A DNA stretch of 6,171 nucleotides, from the NCBI GenBank assembly GCA_030619425.1, contig JAUXBJ010000132.1:1-6171 (forward strand), written 5' to 3'. Below the pieces are notes generated by a model. That model was not told the DNA's origin. It made no database searches and worked only from the letters and a program-made list of their open reading frames with translations. Of this stretch, positions 1 to 6,042 are shown piece after piece. How positions within the stretch are numbered: position 1 is the stretch's first letter; the number at the start of each line of letters is the position of its first letter. The stretch comes from a bacterium (GTDB lineage Bacteria; Zixibacteria; MSB-5A5; GN15; FEB-12). The position numbers and the translations under genes were made by a program.

Positions 1-1
1 G

Positions 2-421
2 AAAGCTGATCGAACCACCCTTCTTACAAATCGGCCGGGAGTATTCGCCGCCGGCGATGTTGTCACCGGTCCCAATACGGTGGTTGAAGCAATCGCCGCC
101 GGTAAGCGAGCGGCGGTGATGATCGACCGGTTTGTACGCAACGAGGAGATGGTGCAGCCGGTTGAACCATGTTTGCCGAAGGTTTACATCGAGCCGGTCA
201 GAATGGACACAGAAGACGCGCAGCCGGCTGATCGCGTTGAAACCCCCCGCGCACCGGCGGAATGGCGAACGCGCAACTTCTCCGAAGTGGAGGTATCACT
301 CTCTGTTGATGAGGCAACCCATGAGGCTTGTCGGTGCCTTCGGTGCGATCTGGAGTTTACCAAACCCAAGGAAGCAGAGACTGAAACCGAGGCCAAGGCT
401 GTCGCGACTGGAGGAAAATGA
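2..421 (+). CDS. GltD/NfnB-like FAD-dependent, NAD(P)-binding oxidoreductase, C-terminal part (5' end outside window)
   Basis: Reading from base 2 gives 139 residues with no start, so the gene begins before the window. Near the cut edge is the flavoprotein signature PGVFAAGDVVTGPNTVVEAI (residues 12-31), followed by AAGKRAA. This is the C-terminal FAD-contacting GD motif and helix shared by the glutamate synthase small subunit (GltD), NfnB and the related NAD(P)-linked oxidoreductases. A proline- and acid-rich linker leads to a terminal block EACRCLRCD (Cys110, Cys112, Cys115 of the visible part), a cysteine-bearing tail I associate with GltD-like modules fused to or encoded beside NuoF-like proteins. 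The stop overlaps the next start as ATGA, implying translational coupling. The likely role is passing electrons between NAD(P)H, FAD and Fe-S clusters in a cytoplasmic complex with the next two proteins. Whether the missing N-terminus includes a NuoF domain cannot be seen. The family call is firm; the substrate is unknown. Confidence 0.85.
   Translation, partial: KADRTTLLTNRPGVFAAGDVVTGPNTVVEAIAAGKRAAVMIDRFVRNEEMVQPVEPCLPKVYIEPVRMDTEDAQPADRVETPRAPAEWRTRNFSEVEVSLSVDEATHEACRCLRCDLEFTKPKEAETETEAKAVATGGK
410..414 (+). promoter_or_regulatory. Ribosome binding site for the HoxU-like gene (start-deciding)
   Basis: GGAGG lies inside the end of the preceding gene. It is only 3 nt from the ATG at 418 but 9 nt from an in-frame ATG at 424 (the protein begins Met-Ser-Met). 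The spacing favours 424, while the ATGA overlap favours 418. The two differ by two residues. Confidence 0.6.
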
Positions 422-1101
422 GCATGGTCACACTCTACATAAATGGCCTGAAGGTCTCGGTGGAAAAAGGCACGACGCTTCTGGAGGCGGCCCAGTTTCT
501 TGGATTCCCTATTCCTACTCTGTGCCACATGGAAGGGCTTTCCCCTTATGGCGCCTGCCGCCTCTGTGTGGTTGAGATCGGGGAAGGTCCAAGGGCCAAA
601 CTGGTTTCCTCGTGTACCTATCCGGTTGAGGAAGGCTTGAAGGTTCGCACCGCCTCGAGTCGTGTCATCAGGGCTCGCAAGATGGTTCTGGAACTCCTGC
701 TGGCGTCATGTCCACAGTCCAAAATCATACAAGACCTTGCCTCTGCGCATAACATTCGGCAGCAGCGGTTCCGGCAGGAATATGAAGACTGCATTCTGTG
801 CGGGCTGTGCGTGCGCATGTGTGAAGAGCAGATGATGGCCAAGGCCATCGGCTTTCGTGGACGCGGCCAGAACCGGAGCATCGGCACACCGTTCGACATG
901 AACTCTGATGTCTGCCGCCAGTGTGGTGGATGCATGTACGTCTGCCCGGCCTGTTCACTCAGGTGTACCTACACCGAACCGGAGAAGGCAATCTGCGGAG
1001 GTTGCGCCAATCTAAGCCCGCCCTGTCTTGAAAAAGAAGAATTTGATGATATGATGTGTTATATGCAGCCTTGTGTCGCATGTGAGATCAAGAAGAACTG
1101 A
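418..1101 (+). CDS. HoxU / NuoG N-terminal-like iron-sulfur protein ([2Fe-2S] plus two [4Fe-4S])
   Basis: The protein has 227 residues. Residues 1-78 form a plant-type [2Fe-2S] ferredoxin domain with ligands Cys36, Cys47, Cys50 and Cys66, in the spacing of NuoG and HoxU. Two ferredoxin-type [4Fe-4S] motifs follow: CILCGLCVRMC (Cys125, 128, 131, 135) and CRQCGGCMYVC (Cys166, 169, 172, 176). The His/Cys-ligated cluster that NuoG and HoxU normally carry between these domains is not recognisable: around residues 94-110 only Cys98 and no HxxxCxxC remains. The C-terminal 50 residues are unusually rich in cysteine (183, 193, 196, 203, 214, 219, 222). The family acts as an electron wire between an NADH-oxidising flavoprotein and a partner enzyme. 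Here the partners should be the GltD-like protein upstream (4-nt overlap) and the FMN protein downstream (22-nt gap). No membrane segment or signal peptide is visible, so it is cytoplasmic. An ATG at 424 is an alternative start with better RBS spacing. Confidence 0.9.
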   Translation: MSMVTLYINGLKVSVEKGTTLLEAAQFLGFPIPTLCHMEGLSPYGACRLCVVEIGEGPRAKLVSSCTYPVEEGLKVRTASSRVIRARKMVLELLLASCPQSKIIQDLASAHNIRQQRFRQEYEDCILCGLCVRMCEEQMMAKAIGFRGRGQNRSIGTPFDMNSDVCRQCGGCMYVCPACSLRCTYTEPEKAICGGCANLSPPCLEKEEFDDMMCYMQPCVACEIKKN

Positions 1102-1111
1102 GGCTGACAAT

Positions 1112-1116
1112 GGAGG
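1112..1116 (+). promoter_or_regulatory. Ribosome binding site for the glutamate-synthase-like gene (start-deciding)
   Basis: GGAGG stands 7 nt before the ATG at 1124. The reading frame stays open upstream to an ATG at 1073, but that start has no comparable site and would overlap the preceding gene by 29 nt. The extra 17 residues (MSHVRSRRTEADN...) also look like out-of-frame translation of the upstream gene's end. I therefore set the start at 1124. Confidence 0.8.
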
Positions 1117-1123
1117 AAAAACA

Positions 1124-2713
1124 ATGTCCATAACACTGTCGAGAGTAAACTCATCGGCCGCAACTTTGACCAAGAATCGGACCGAAGGTTCGGTTTCGCC
1201 TGGTTCAGGCATGTGCGTCACCTGTGTGGATGGCTGCATCGGGATGTGCGAAATAGGAAAATCAGCTTATCGCGGACACGAAGTGATTTATCCTCAACCC
1301 TTCGGCGTAATAACAACGGCGTCGGAAAAAACCTACCCGGTTGACTATTCCCACTTCAATATCATGGGTACCGCCGTGGGCGCTCATGGTATCGAAGCCG
1401 ACAGCGACAAGGCGATATTCCCCAATGTCAATCTCGAAGTTACCTTCGGACACGACAAGGGGTTGAAGTTCCGTTTGCCGTGGATTATTCCCGGAATCGG
1501 TTCCACCGACATCGCCAAGAACAACTGGGAAGGACTGGCGATCGGTACCGCTCTGGCCGGTACCGGGCTGACTATCGGTGAGAACGTCGTCGGCATGGAC
1601 CCAGAGGCCGTTATCAAGAATGGTCAGGTGGTCGACACCGTTGACCTGAAGCGACGTGTCAAGCTGTTTACGGATAACCAGCGCGATGGATACGGCGCCA
1701 CAATCGTACAGGCAAACGTCGAGGACACGCGTCTCGGTGTTCAGGAGTATGCGATCAATGAGTTGGGTGTCGAGGTTGTGGAGCTCAAGTGGGGCCAGGG
1801 CGCCAAGAACATCGGCGGCGAGGTCAAGGTCAAGAACCTCAAGAAGGCTCAGATGCTCTATGACCGGGGTTATGTGGTCCTGCCCAACCCGACCGACCCG
1901 GCCGTCATCAAGGCGTTCGAGCGTGGTTCCTTCAAGGAGTTTGAAAGGCATTCGCGCTTAGGCATGGTTTCCGAAGAAGGGTTTGCCAACAGGGTCGAAG
2001 AACTGCGCAAGGCCGGAGCCAAGTATATTTTCCTTAAGACCGGTGCGTATGGACCGGCGGACCTGGCCCGGGCGGTCAAGTATACGTCCAAGTACAAACT
2101 CGACCTTCTCACGGTTGACGGCGCCGGCGGCGGCACCGGTATGAGTCCCTGGCGGATGATGAATGAGTGGGGTATGCCACCCGTAGAACTGCACTCGTTG
2201 TTGTACCAGTATACCAAACGCCTCGCCGACAAGGGTGAATACGTTGCCCCGCTCGCTTTGGCAGGCGGATTCACTTTCGAGGATCATATTTTCAAAGGTC
2301 TGGCTCTCGGAGCTCCGTTTGTTAAGCTGATCGGCATGGCTCGGTCCCCGATCGCGGCCGTCATGGTTGGCAAAACAATCGGCATGGCCATTGATGCTCA
2401 TCAATTGCCGGTGTACGTCGAGCGGTTCGGTCAGACCCGGGATGAGATTTTCGTCACCGCCGGCGATCTGCGCGAGGAAATCGGCAACAAGGAATTCGAA
2501 GCCCTGCCGACCGGAGCCATTGGTCTCTATACCTACTACGAGCGTCTGGCCCAGGGCTTGCGCCAGCTTATGTGCGGCAGCCGCAAATTCAGCCCGGAAT
2601 ACATCTCGCGCGATGATATCGCCGCCCTGACCCCCCAGGCGGCAGACATTAGCGGCATTCAGTATGTTATGGATGTTGGGAAAGAGGAGGTCGACGAGAT
2701 CCTCAACAGTTAG
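1124..2713 (+). CDS. FMN-binding glutamate-synthase-domain protein (GltB-like, stand-alone, atypical Fe-S site)
   Basis: The protein has 529 residues from the ATG at 1124, chosen for its GGAGG site. Residues from about 60 to 500 match the FMN-binding TIM-barrel of glutamate synthase: ELKWGQGAK (220-228, equivalent to the family's K-x-SQGAKPG), TVDGAGGGTGMSP (330-342, equivalent to the DGGTGASP loop), AGGFTFEDHIFKGLALGA (from 380, phosphate-binding region) and the late GSRKF. There is no class II glutaminase domain and no Cys-1 N-terminus. The [3Fe-4S] cysteine cluster that normally follows the phosphate-binding region is absent: the segment there reads GMARSPIAAVMVGK. The only other cysteines are Cys31, 34, 38 and 42 (CVTCVDGCIGMC), a plausible [4Fe-4S] site, and Cys484. 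It is the third gene of the operon and likely accepts electrons from the HoxU-like protein. It could make glutamate from 2-oxoglutarate and free ammonia, or act on another substrate entirely; the sequence does not decide. Confidence 0.88.
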   Translation: MSITLSRVNSSAATLTKNRTEGSVSPGSGMCVTCVDGCIGMCEIGKSAYRGHEVIYPQPFGVITTASEKTYPVDYSHFNIMGTAVGAHGIEADSDKAIFPNVNLEVTFGHDKGLKFRLPWIIPGIGSTDIAKNNWEGLAIGTALAGTGLTIGENVVGMDPEAVIKNGQVVDTVDLKRRVKLFTDNQRDGYGATIVQANVEDTRLGVQEYAINELGVEVVELKWGQGAKNIGGEVKVKNLKKAQMLYDRGYVVLPNPTDPAVIKAFERGSFKEFERHSRLGMVSEEGFANRVEELRKAGAKYIFLKTGAYGPADLARAVKYTSKYKLDLLTVDGAGGGTGMSPWRMMNEWGMPPVELHSLLYQYTKRLADKGEYVAPLALAGGFTFEDHIFKGLALGAPFVKLIGMARSPIAAVMVGKTIGMAIDAHQLPVYVERFGQTRDEIFVTAGDLREEIGNKEFEALPTGAIGLYTYYERLAQGLRQLMCGSRKFSPEYISRDDIAALTPQAADISGIQYVMDVGKEEVDEILNS

Positions 2714-2772
2714 AAAGTAACAAAGAACGATAGCCTGGAAACCGACTTCATGGTTTTGCCTTGAAAATCGGT

Positions 2773-2801
2773 GAAGGTTGGTCCTGACGAAATCAACCTT
2801 C
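2773..2801 (+). promoter_or_regulatory. Stem-loop, one arm of which has an alternative partner
   Basis: GAAGGTTG (2773-2780) is the exact reverse complement of CAACCTTC (2794-2801), and a G·U pair extends the stem inward. The right arm can instead pair as ATCAACCTT (2792-2800) with AAGGTTGAT (2897-2905), 9 bp without mismatch, enclosing the large hairpin at 2831-2884. The two pairings exclude each other. This is compatible with a leader-type switch but not proof of one. Confidence 0.4.
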
Positions 2802-2830
2802 TAATGTCTCTGGCTATTTTCTCCTCAAGA

Positions 2831-2884
2831 AAGCCTCCTGCCGCGAGAATTGGTTGTAAAAGGCCGCTCGTGGCAGGATGGCTT
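2831..2884 (+). terminator. Long 17-bp stem-loop; possible terminator of the redox operon or leader/palindromic element
   Basis: The left arm is AAGCC-T-CCTGCCGCGAG (2831-2847) and the right arm is CTCGTGGCAGG-AT-GGCTT (2867-2884). Eleven inner pairs (one G·U), a T-A pair and five outer pairs form with only one bulged T (2879). The loop is 19 nt. The bases after the stem, ATTATTCCC, are T-rich but not an uninterrupted T-run, so intrinsic termination is plausible rather than certain. It lies 117 nt after the operon's last stop and 137 nt before the next start. It could equally be a processed 3' end, a leader hairpin or a dispersed palindromic repeat. Confidence 0.5.
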
Positions 2885-3021
2885 ATTATTCCCGATAAGG
2901 TTGATGATGCGCACAACGCTTGAGACCTTTCACAGTTCGCCGGTAAACCACTCTCTCCACAGTGGGCTGATTCAGATATGGATTTGCTTCTGCGAGGCTG
3001 TCGGCAAGGGGCGGTTGTCAA

Positions 3022-5787
3022 ATGACTGAGCGGAAGGAGTCAAAAGACAAACTCTTTGAGTCCCTGAGGGAGCGGGCCAAGGAACTCGATTGTCTGTATC
3101 AGATCGAAAAGATCTTAAGCGATCCCGACCGGCCCCTGGATGAGGTTTGCCCAAAGATCATCGAGGTGATTCCATCGGGCTGGCAATACCCTGATGTTTG
3201 CCGGGCCAAAATCTCGGTGGAAAACAACATCTATTGTTCACCCGACTTCGTCGAATCAGCCTGGATGCAGAGCGCAGGTATTGGAATCAAGGACTCTGCA
3301 GTAGGTCGTGTCACCGTCGGCTACATCCAGGAACGACCGGCCGCTGATGACGGTCCTTTCCTCAGAGAAGAAACAAAGTTGATTCGAGCAATAGCCGGGC
3401 AACTTGGTAGCCTCATCGAGTACCAGAGGTTGTCCGTAGATATTCAGGAACTGCAGAAGGCAGCCGTCCCCAGTGCGGAAAAAAGAGGCGCCAGGTGGCA
3501 GAAGGTGCTGGAGATTCTTGAAGAGACCGATCGAGAACTGTTCTTGAACATCACGCGAAAGTTGAAGAACCACTTATGCATGAGCGGCATTGCCGATGCT
3601 GAGAGGTTTCTCCAGCCGTTCGGTTCGGAGCAGGCCGGAGCCGGTGACGAGTTGCGGGAGGATTGGAATGTCCCCCACCATCCAAGAAAGAAGGAACTGT
3701 CCGGTGATTTCAGCGCGCTGGCGCTTAAGATCGCCGCCGAACACCTTAGTGACGACACGATACAGAGCCTGATTCAGAAGTGGCTTCAAGAGGACAAATT
3801 AAGCGCCCTCGAGAGAATCATAAGTGGCAACTACTCGTTGAGTGAGATTGCCAACGCAATAGGGCGTTATTACCCGGTTGATGACCAGACCAGTCCCTCG
3901 GCCAGCAAGAAGGGGATACGTGTCTCGCTTATTCGCAGGTTCCTCTCAGATCAACTGCAGTATATCAAGGTTGCCAGGGATTTCATAGGTGTCCGTGACG
4001 TATCCGATCTGCTTGAACGTGTCATTTCCTGTGCGGAGAGCAAAGGCAAACTCGGGGGGAAAAGCGCCGGGATGCACCTTGCCGCCAATATCCTTAAGAC
4101 AAAAGGCAAAGACAATGAGTTGCTCGCAAATGTAAGGATCCCCAGGACCTGGCATATCACCTCAGACAGTATACTACATTTCGTGCGATACAACGGCCTT
4201 GACGACGTTGTGGAGCAGAAATACAAAGAGCTTGACCAGATCTATGCTGAGTACCCCTATATCGTGCAGACTTTCAAGTGCGCTCGACTCCCCGCCGAGA
4301 TCATCAATGGTCTGACCATGGCTCTGGATGATTTCGGAGAACACCCGATCATAGTCCGTAGCTCCAGCCTGCTGGAAGACAGAGTCGGGGCCGCCTTCTC
4401 CGGCAAATACCGAAGCCTGTTTCTGGCGAATCAGGGCAGCAGACATGACCGACTTGACGCTATGGTTGATGCGGTTGCAGAGGTCTATGCGTCGACTTTC
4501 AGTCCCGATGCGATTGAGTATCGGGCCGAGCGGGGGTTGCTCGATTTCGTAGAAGAGATGGGCATTATGATTCAGGAGGTGGTAGGGACCACGGTCGGCA
4601 AGTACTTTCTGCCGACTTTCGCCGGTGTCGCGTTCAGTGCCAACGAATTCCGATGGTCTCCTCGTATCAGGCGCGAAGACGGCCTGGTACGCCTCGTGCC
4701 CGGCATGGGAACCCGTGCCGTTGATCGCGTGGGCGACGACTACCCGGCTCTGTTGGCTCCCGGTCAGCCGGGCCTGAGCGTCAATGTCGGAGTCGATGAA
4801 ATCGTCCGATACTCCCCCAAGAAGATCGACGTCATAAACCTGCAAACGAACAGCTTTGAGACCCTGGATATAGAAGCCTTCCTAAAAGAAGTCGGAGAAG
4901 AAATTCCGGGACTCAACGATATCGTTTCGATTCTCCATGAGGACGGCGTGATTCGCCCCGTCGGGTTAACCACCGATCTTTCCGATGAGACGTCGGTGGT
5001 GACCTTTGAAGGGTTGTTCCGCCGAACACCCTTCATCAAACAGATACAGACCATTCTCAGAACCCTGGAACAAGAGATCGGCATACCCGTCGATATCGAG
5101 TTCGGCTCTGACGGCCACAACCTGTTTCTCCTGCAATGTCGTCCTCAGAGCTCCTCCGATCAAAGTGCACCGGCCCCGATTCCCAGAGACGTCCCCAAAG
5201 ATCGGATTGTTTTCTCCGCCAACCGCTTTGTCTCCAATGGTAGTGTTCCCGATATCACGCACATCGTGTACGTAGTAGGCAGCGAGTACGAGAAACTCGC
5301 CAGCCGGTCGGAAATGGTCTCAGTTGGAAGAGCGGTCGGAAAACTCAACAAGCTTCTGCCAAAGAGAAAGTTCATATTGATGGGACCGGGACGCTGGGGT
5401 AGCCGGGGGGATATCAAGCTGGGCGTCAACGTGACCTACTCAGACATTAACAACACAGCCGTCCTGATCGAGGTTGCGCGTAAGAAAGGCGATTATGTTC
5501 CCGACCTTTCGTTCGGCACCCATTTCTTCCAGGACCTTGTCGAAGCGAACATTCGCTATCTGCCTCTCTATCCGGACGACACCGGGATCGTCTTCGATGA
5601 GCAATTCCTGGACAGATCCCATAACATTCTGGCCGATATCCTGCCCGAATTCGCCTGGCTCTCGGACACTGTTAGGGTCATTGATGTACCCGGGAGCACC
5701 GACGGCATGGTACTGAAGGTGCTGCTGAATGCCGACCTCGAAGAAGCGATGGGATTGCTGGCACCTCCGTCACAAATCAAGCATTGA
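3022..5787 (+). CDS. GAF-like domain + PEP/pyruvate-binding (PPDK-type ATP-grasp) protein lacking the phosphohistidine domain
   Basis: The protein has 921 residues. An in-frame stop at 2968-2970 and the absence of other starts fix the ATG at 3022; AAGGGG at 3006-3011 is a fair ribosome binding site. Residues about 10-140 resemble the GAF-like sensory domain found in two-component proteins (...WQYPDVCRAKI..., ...RPAADDGPFLREETKLIRAIA). A helical linker follows to about 335. Residues 342-710 are the PPDK/PEP-synthase N-terminal ATP-grasp domain: GKLGGKSAG (342-350), PIIVRSSSLLED (442-453, with Arg446), IMIQEVVG (515-522), AGVAFSAN (534-541), PGMGTRAVDRVGDDYP (560-575) and DIEFG...LLQCRPQ (691-709). 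In PEP synthase a swivelling phosphohistidine domain and a PEP/pyruvate TIM barrel should follow; neither is seen. Instead residues about 725-915 form another domain with MGPGRWGSRGD (787-797) and FGTHFFQDLVEAN (831-843). ATP binding is likely and complete PEP synthesis unlikely. A sensory or regulatory phosphotransfer role is a guess. Cytoplasmic; no membrane segment. Confidence 0.85.
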   Translation: MTERKESKDKLFESLRERAKELDCLYQIEKILSDPDRPLDEVCPKIIEVIPSGWQYPDVCRAKISVENNIYCSPDFVESAWMQSAGIGIKDSAVGRVTVGYIQERPAADDGPFLREETKLIRAIAGQLGSLIEYQRLSVDIQELQKAAVPSAEKRGARWQKVLEILEETDRELFLNITRKLKNHLCMSGIADAERFLQPFGSEQAGAGDELREDWNVPHHPRKKELSGDFSALALKIAAEHLSDDTIQSLIQKWLQEDKLSALERIISGNYSLSEIANAIGRYYPVDDQTSPSASKKGIRVSLIRRFLSDQLQYIKVARDFIGVRDVSDLLERVISCAESKGKLGGKSAGMHLAANILKTKGKDNELLANVRIPRTWHITSDSILHFVRYNGLDDVVEQKYKELDQIYAEYPYIVQTFKCARLPAEIINGLTMALDDFGEHPIIVRSSSLLEDRVGAAFSGKYRSLFLANQGSRHDRLDAMVDAVAEVYASTFSPDAIEYRAERGLLDFVEEMGIMIQEVVGTTVGKYFLPTFAGVAFSANEFRWSPRIRREDGLVRLVPGMGTRAVDRVGDDYPALLAPGQPGLSVNVGVDEIVRYSPKKIDVINLQTNSFETLDIEAFLKEVGEEIPGLNDIVSILHEDGVIRPVGLTTDLSDETSVVTFEGLFRRTPFIKQIQTILRTLEQEIGIPVDIEFGSDGHNLFLLQCRPQSSSDQSAPAPIPRDVPKDRIVFSANRFVSNGSVPDITHIVYVVGSEYEKLASRSEMVSVGRAVGKLNKLLPKRKFILMGPGRWGSRGDIKLGVNVTYSDINNTAVLIEVARKKGDYVPDLSFGTHFFQDLVEANIRYLPLYPDDTGIVFDEQFLDRSHNILADILPEFAWLSDTVRVIDVPGSTDGMVLKVLLNADLEEAMGLLAPPSQIKH

Positions 5788-5811
5788 CCTCTCTGAGTTC
5801 CACCTGTCTCA

Positions 5812-5821
5812 GTGATATCAC
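5812..5821. repeat. 10-bp perfect palindrome GTGATATCAC
   Basis: A self-complementary decamer sits 25 nt after the stop of the ATP-grasp gene, in convergent intergenic DNA. No promoter or start is nearby on either strand, so an operator role is not supported. A chance occurrence is quite possible. Confidence 0.3.
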
Positions 5822-5961
5822 CATACACAAACCTGATTCTATATAACGCCGCACGTTTTGCTGTGTGACAACCGATTAGACAGTAGCTCCCCAGGCGAAC
5901 CGGTTAAGGCGTTTTGGCCCAGGCGCGACTTTTGCCTCTGCAACCGTCAGAATTGGGGCAC

Positions 5962-5995
5962 AAAAAAACCCGGCAGCGCATCACACCACCGGGTT
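5962..5995 (-). terminator. Intrinsic (rho-independent) terminator of the leftward gene
   Basis: Read on the - strand, AACCCGG is followed by a 15-nt interval and CCGGGTT, running straight into seven T's (5968-5962, the last two stem T's included). The interval can extend the stem by five more pairs, three of them wobbles, leaving a TGATG loop. It starts 47 nt past the stop codon at 6043-6045. On the + strand the same hairpin is followed by ATTCGCG, not a T-run, so it should act only leftward. Confidence 0.85.
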
Positions 5996-5997
5996 AT

Positions 5998-6019
5998 TCG
6001 CGATCTCTTGAGACCGCGA
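5998..6019. repeat. Second hairpin between leftward stop codon and terminator
   Basis: TCGCG (5998-6002) pairs with CGCGA (6015-6019), and TCTC/GAGA pair inside across one A·C mismatch, forming a compact imperfect hairpin. It directly precedes the terminator in the leftward transcript and may protect the 3' end of the mRNA. Confidence 0.4.
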
Positions 6020-6042
6020 TGTAATATAATGTCTGCTACACT

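Larger units (their letters stand above)
2714..3020 (+). other. Intergenic region with structured-RNA potential, no credible gene
   Basis: This is the gap between the redox operon and the ATP-grasp gene. The + strand is broken by stops, and the single open frame on the - strand lacks a ribosome binding site and any recognisable protein. The region contains several inverted repeats, listed separately where strong. Weaker ones are AAACC/GGTTT at 2739-2743/2752-2756 and CCACT/AGTGG at 2948-2952/2961-2965. I found no convincing -35/-10 pair; the best try (TTGAGA at 2920-2925) has a poor -10. A promoter for the next gene presumably lies here but cannot be placed. Confidence 0.6.

Noticed and set aside
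1073..1123. Upstream extension of the glutamate-synthase-like gene to the ATG at 1073
   Set aside because: It overlaps the preceding gene by 29 nt with no Shine-Dalgarno site, while the ATG at 1124 has GGAGG at ideal spacing.
2739..2756. AAACC/GGTTT stem just after the redox operon as an intrinsic terminator
   Set aside because: A five-pair AT-rich stem with only four T's is too weak to call.
2920..2948. Possible promoter TTGAGA - 17 nt - GTAAAC ahead of the ATP-grasp gene
   Set aside because: The -10 element matches the consensus poorly; such half-matches are expected by chance.
2710..3021. 103-codon open frame on the - strand exactly spanning the intergenic gap
   Set aside because: It starts with TTG without a ribosome binding site, overlaps both neighbouring gene ends, matches no family I recognise, and its frame is interrupted by no selection-like signal. 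The region's RNA structure explains the sequence better.
4174..4845. Long - strand open frame inside the ATP-grasp gene (also 1262-1951 on the - strand inside the GltB-like gene)
   Set aside because: Both are antisense shadows of genes with clear conserved motifs; the translated antisense proteins show no recognisable domain.
5812..5821. GTGATATCAC palindrome as a regulator operator
   Set aside because: It lies in a convergent intergenic region with no promoter on either side and occurs once; listed only as a repeat.
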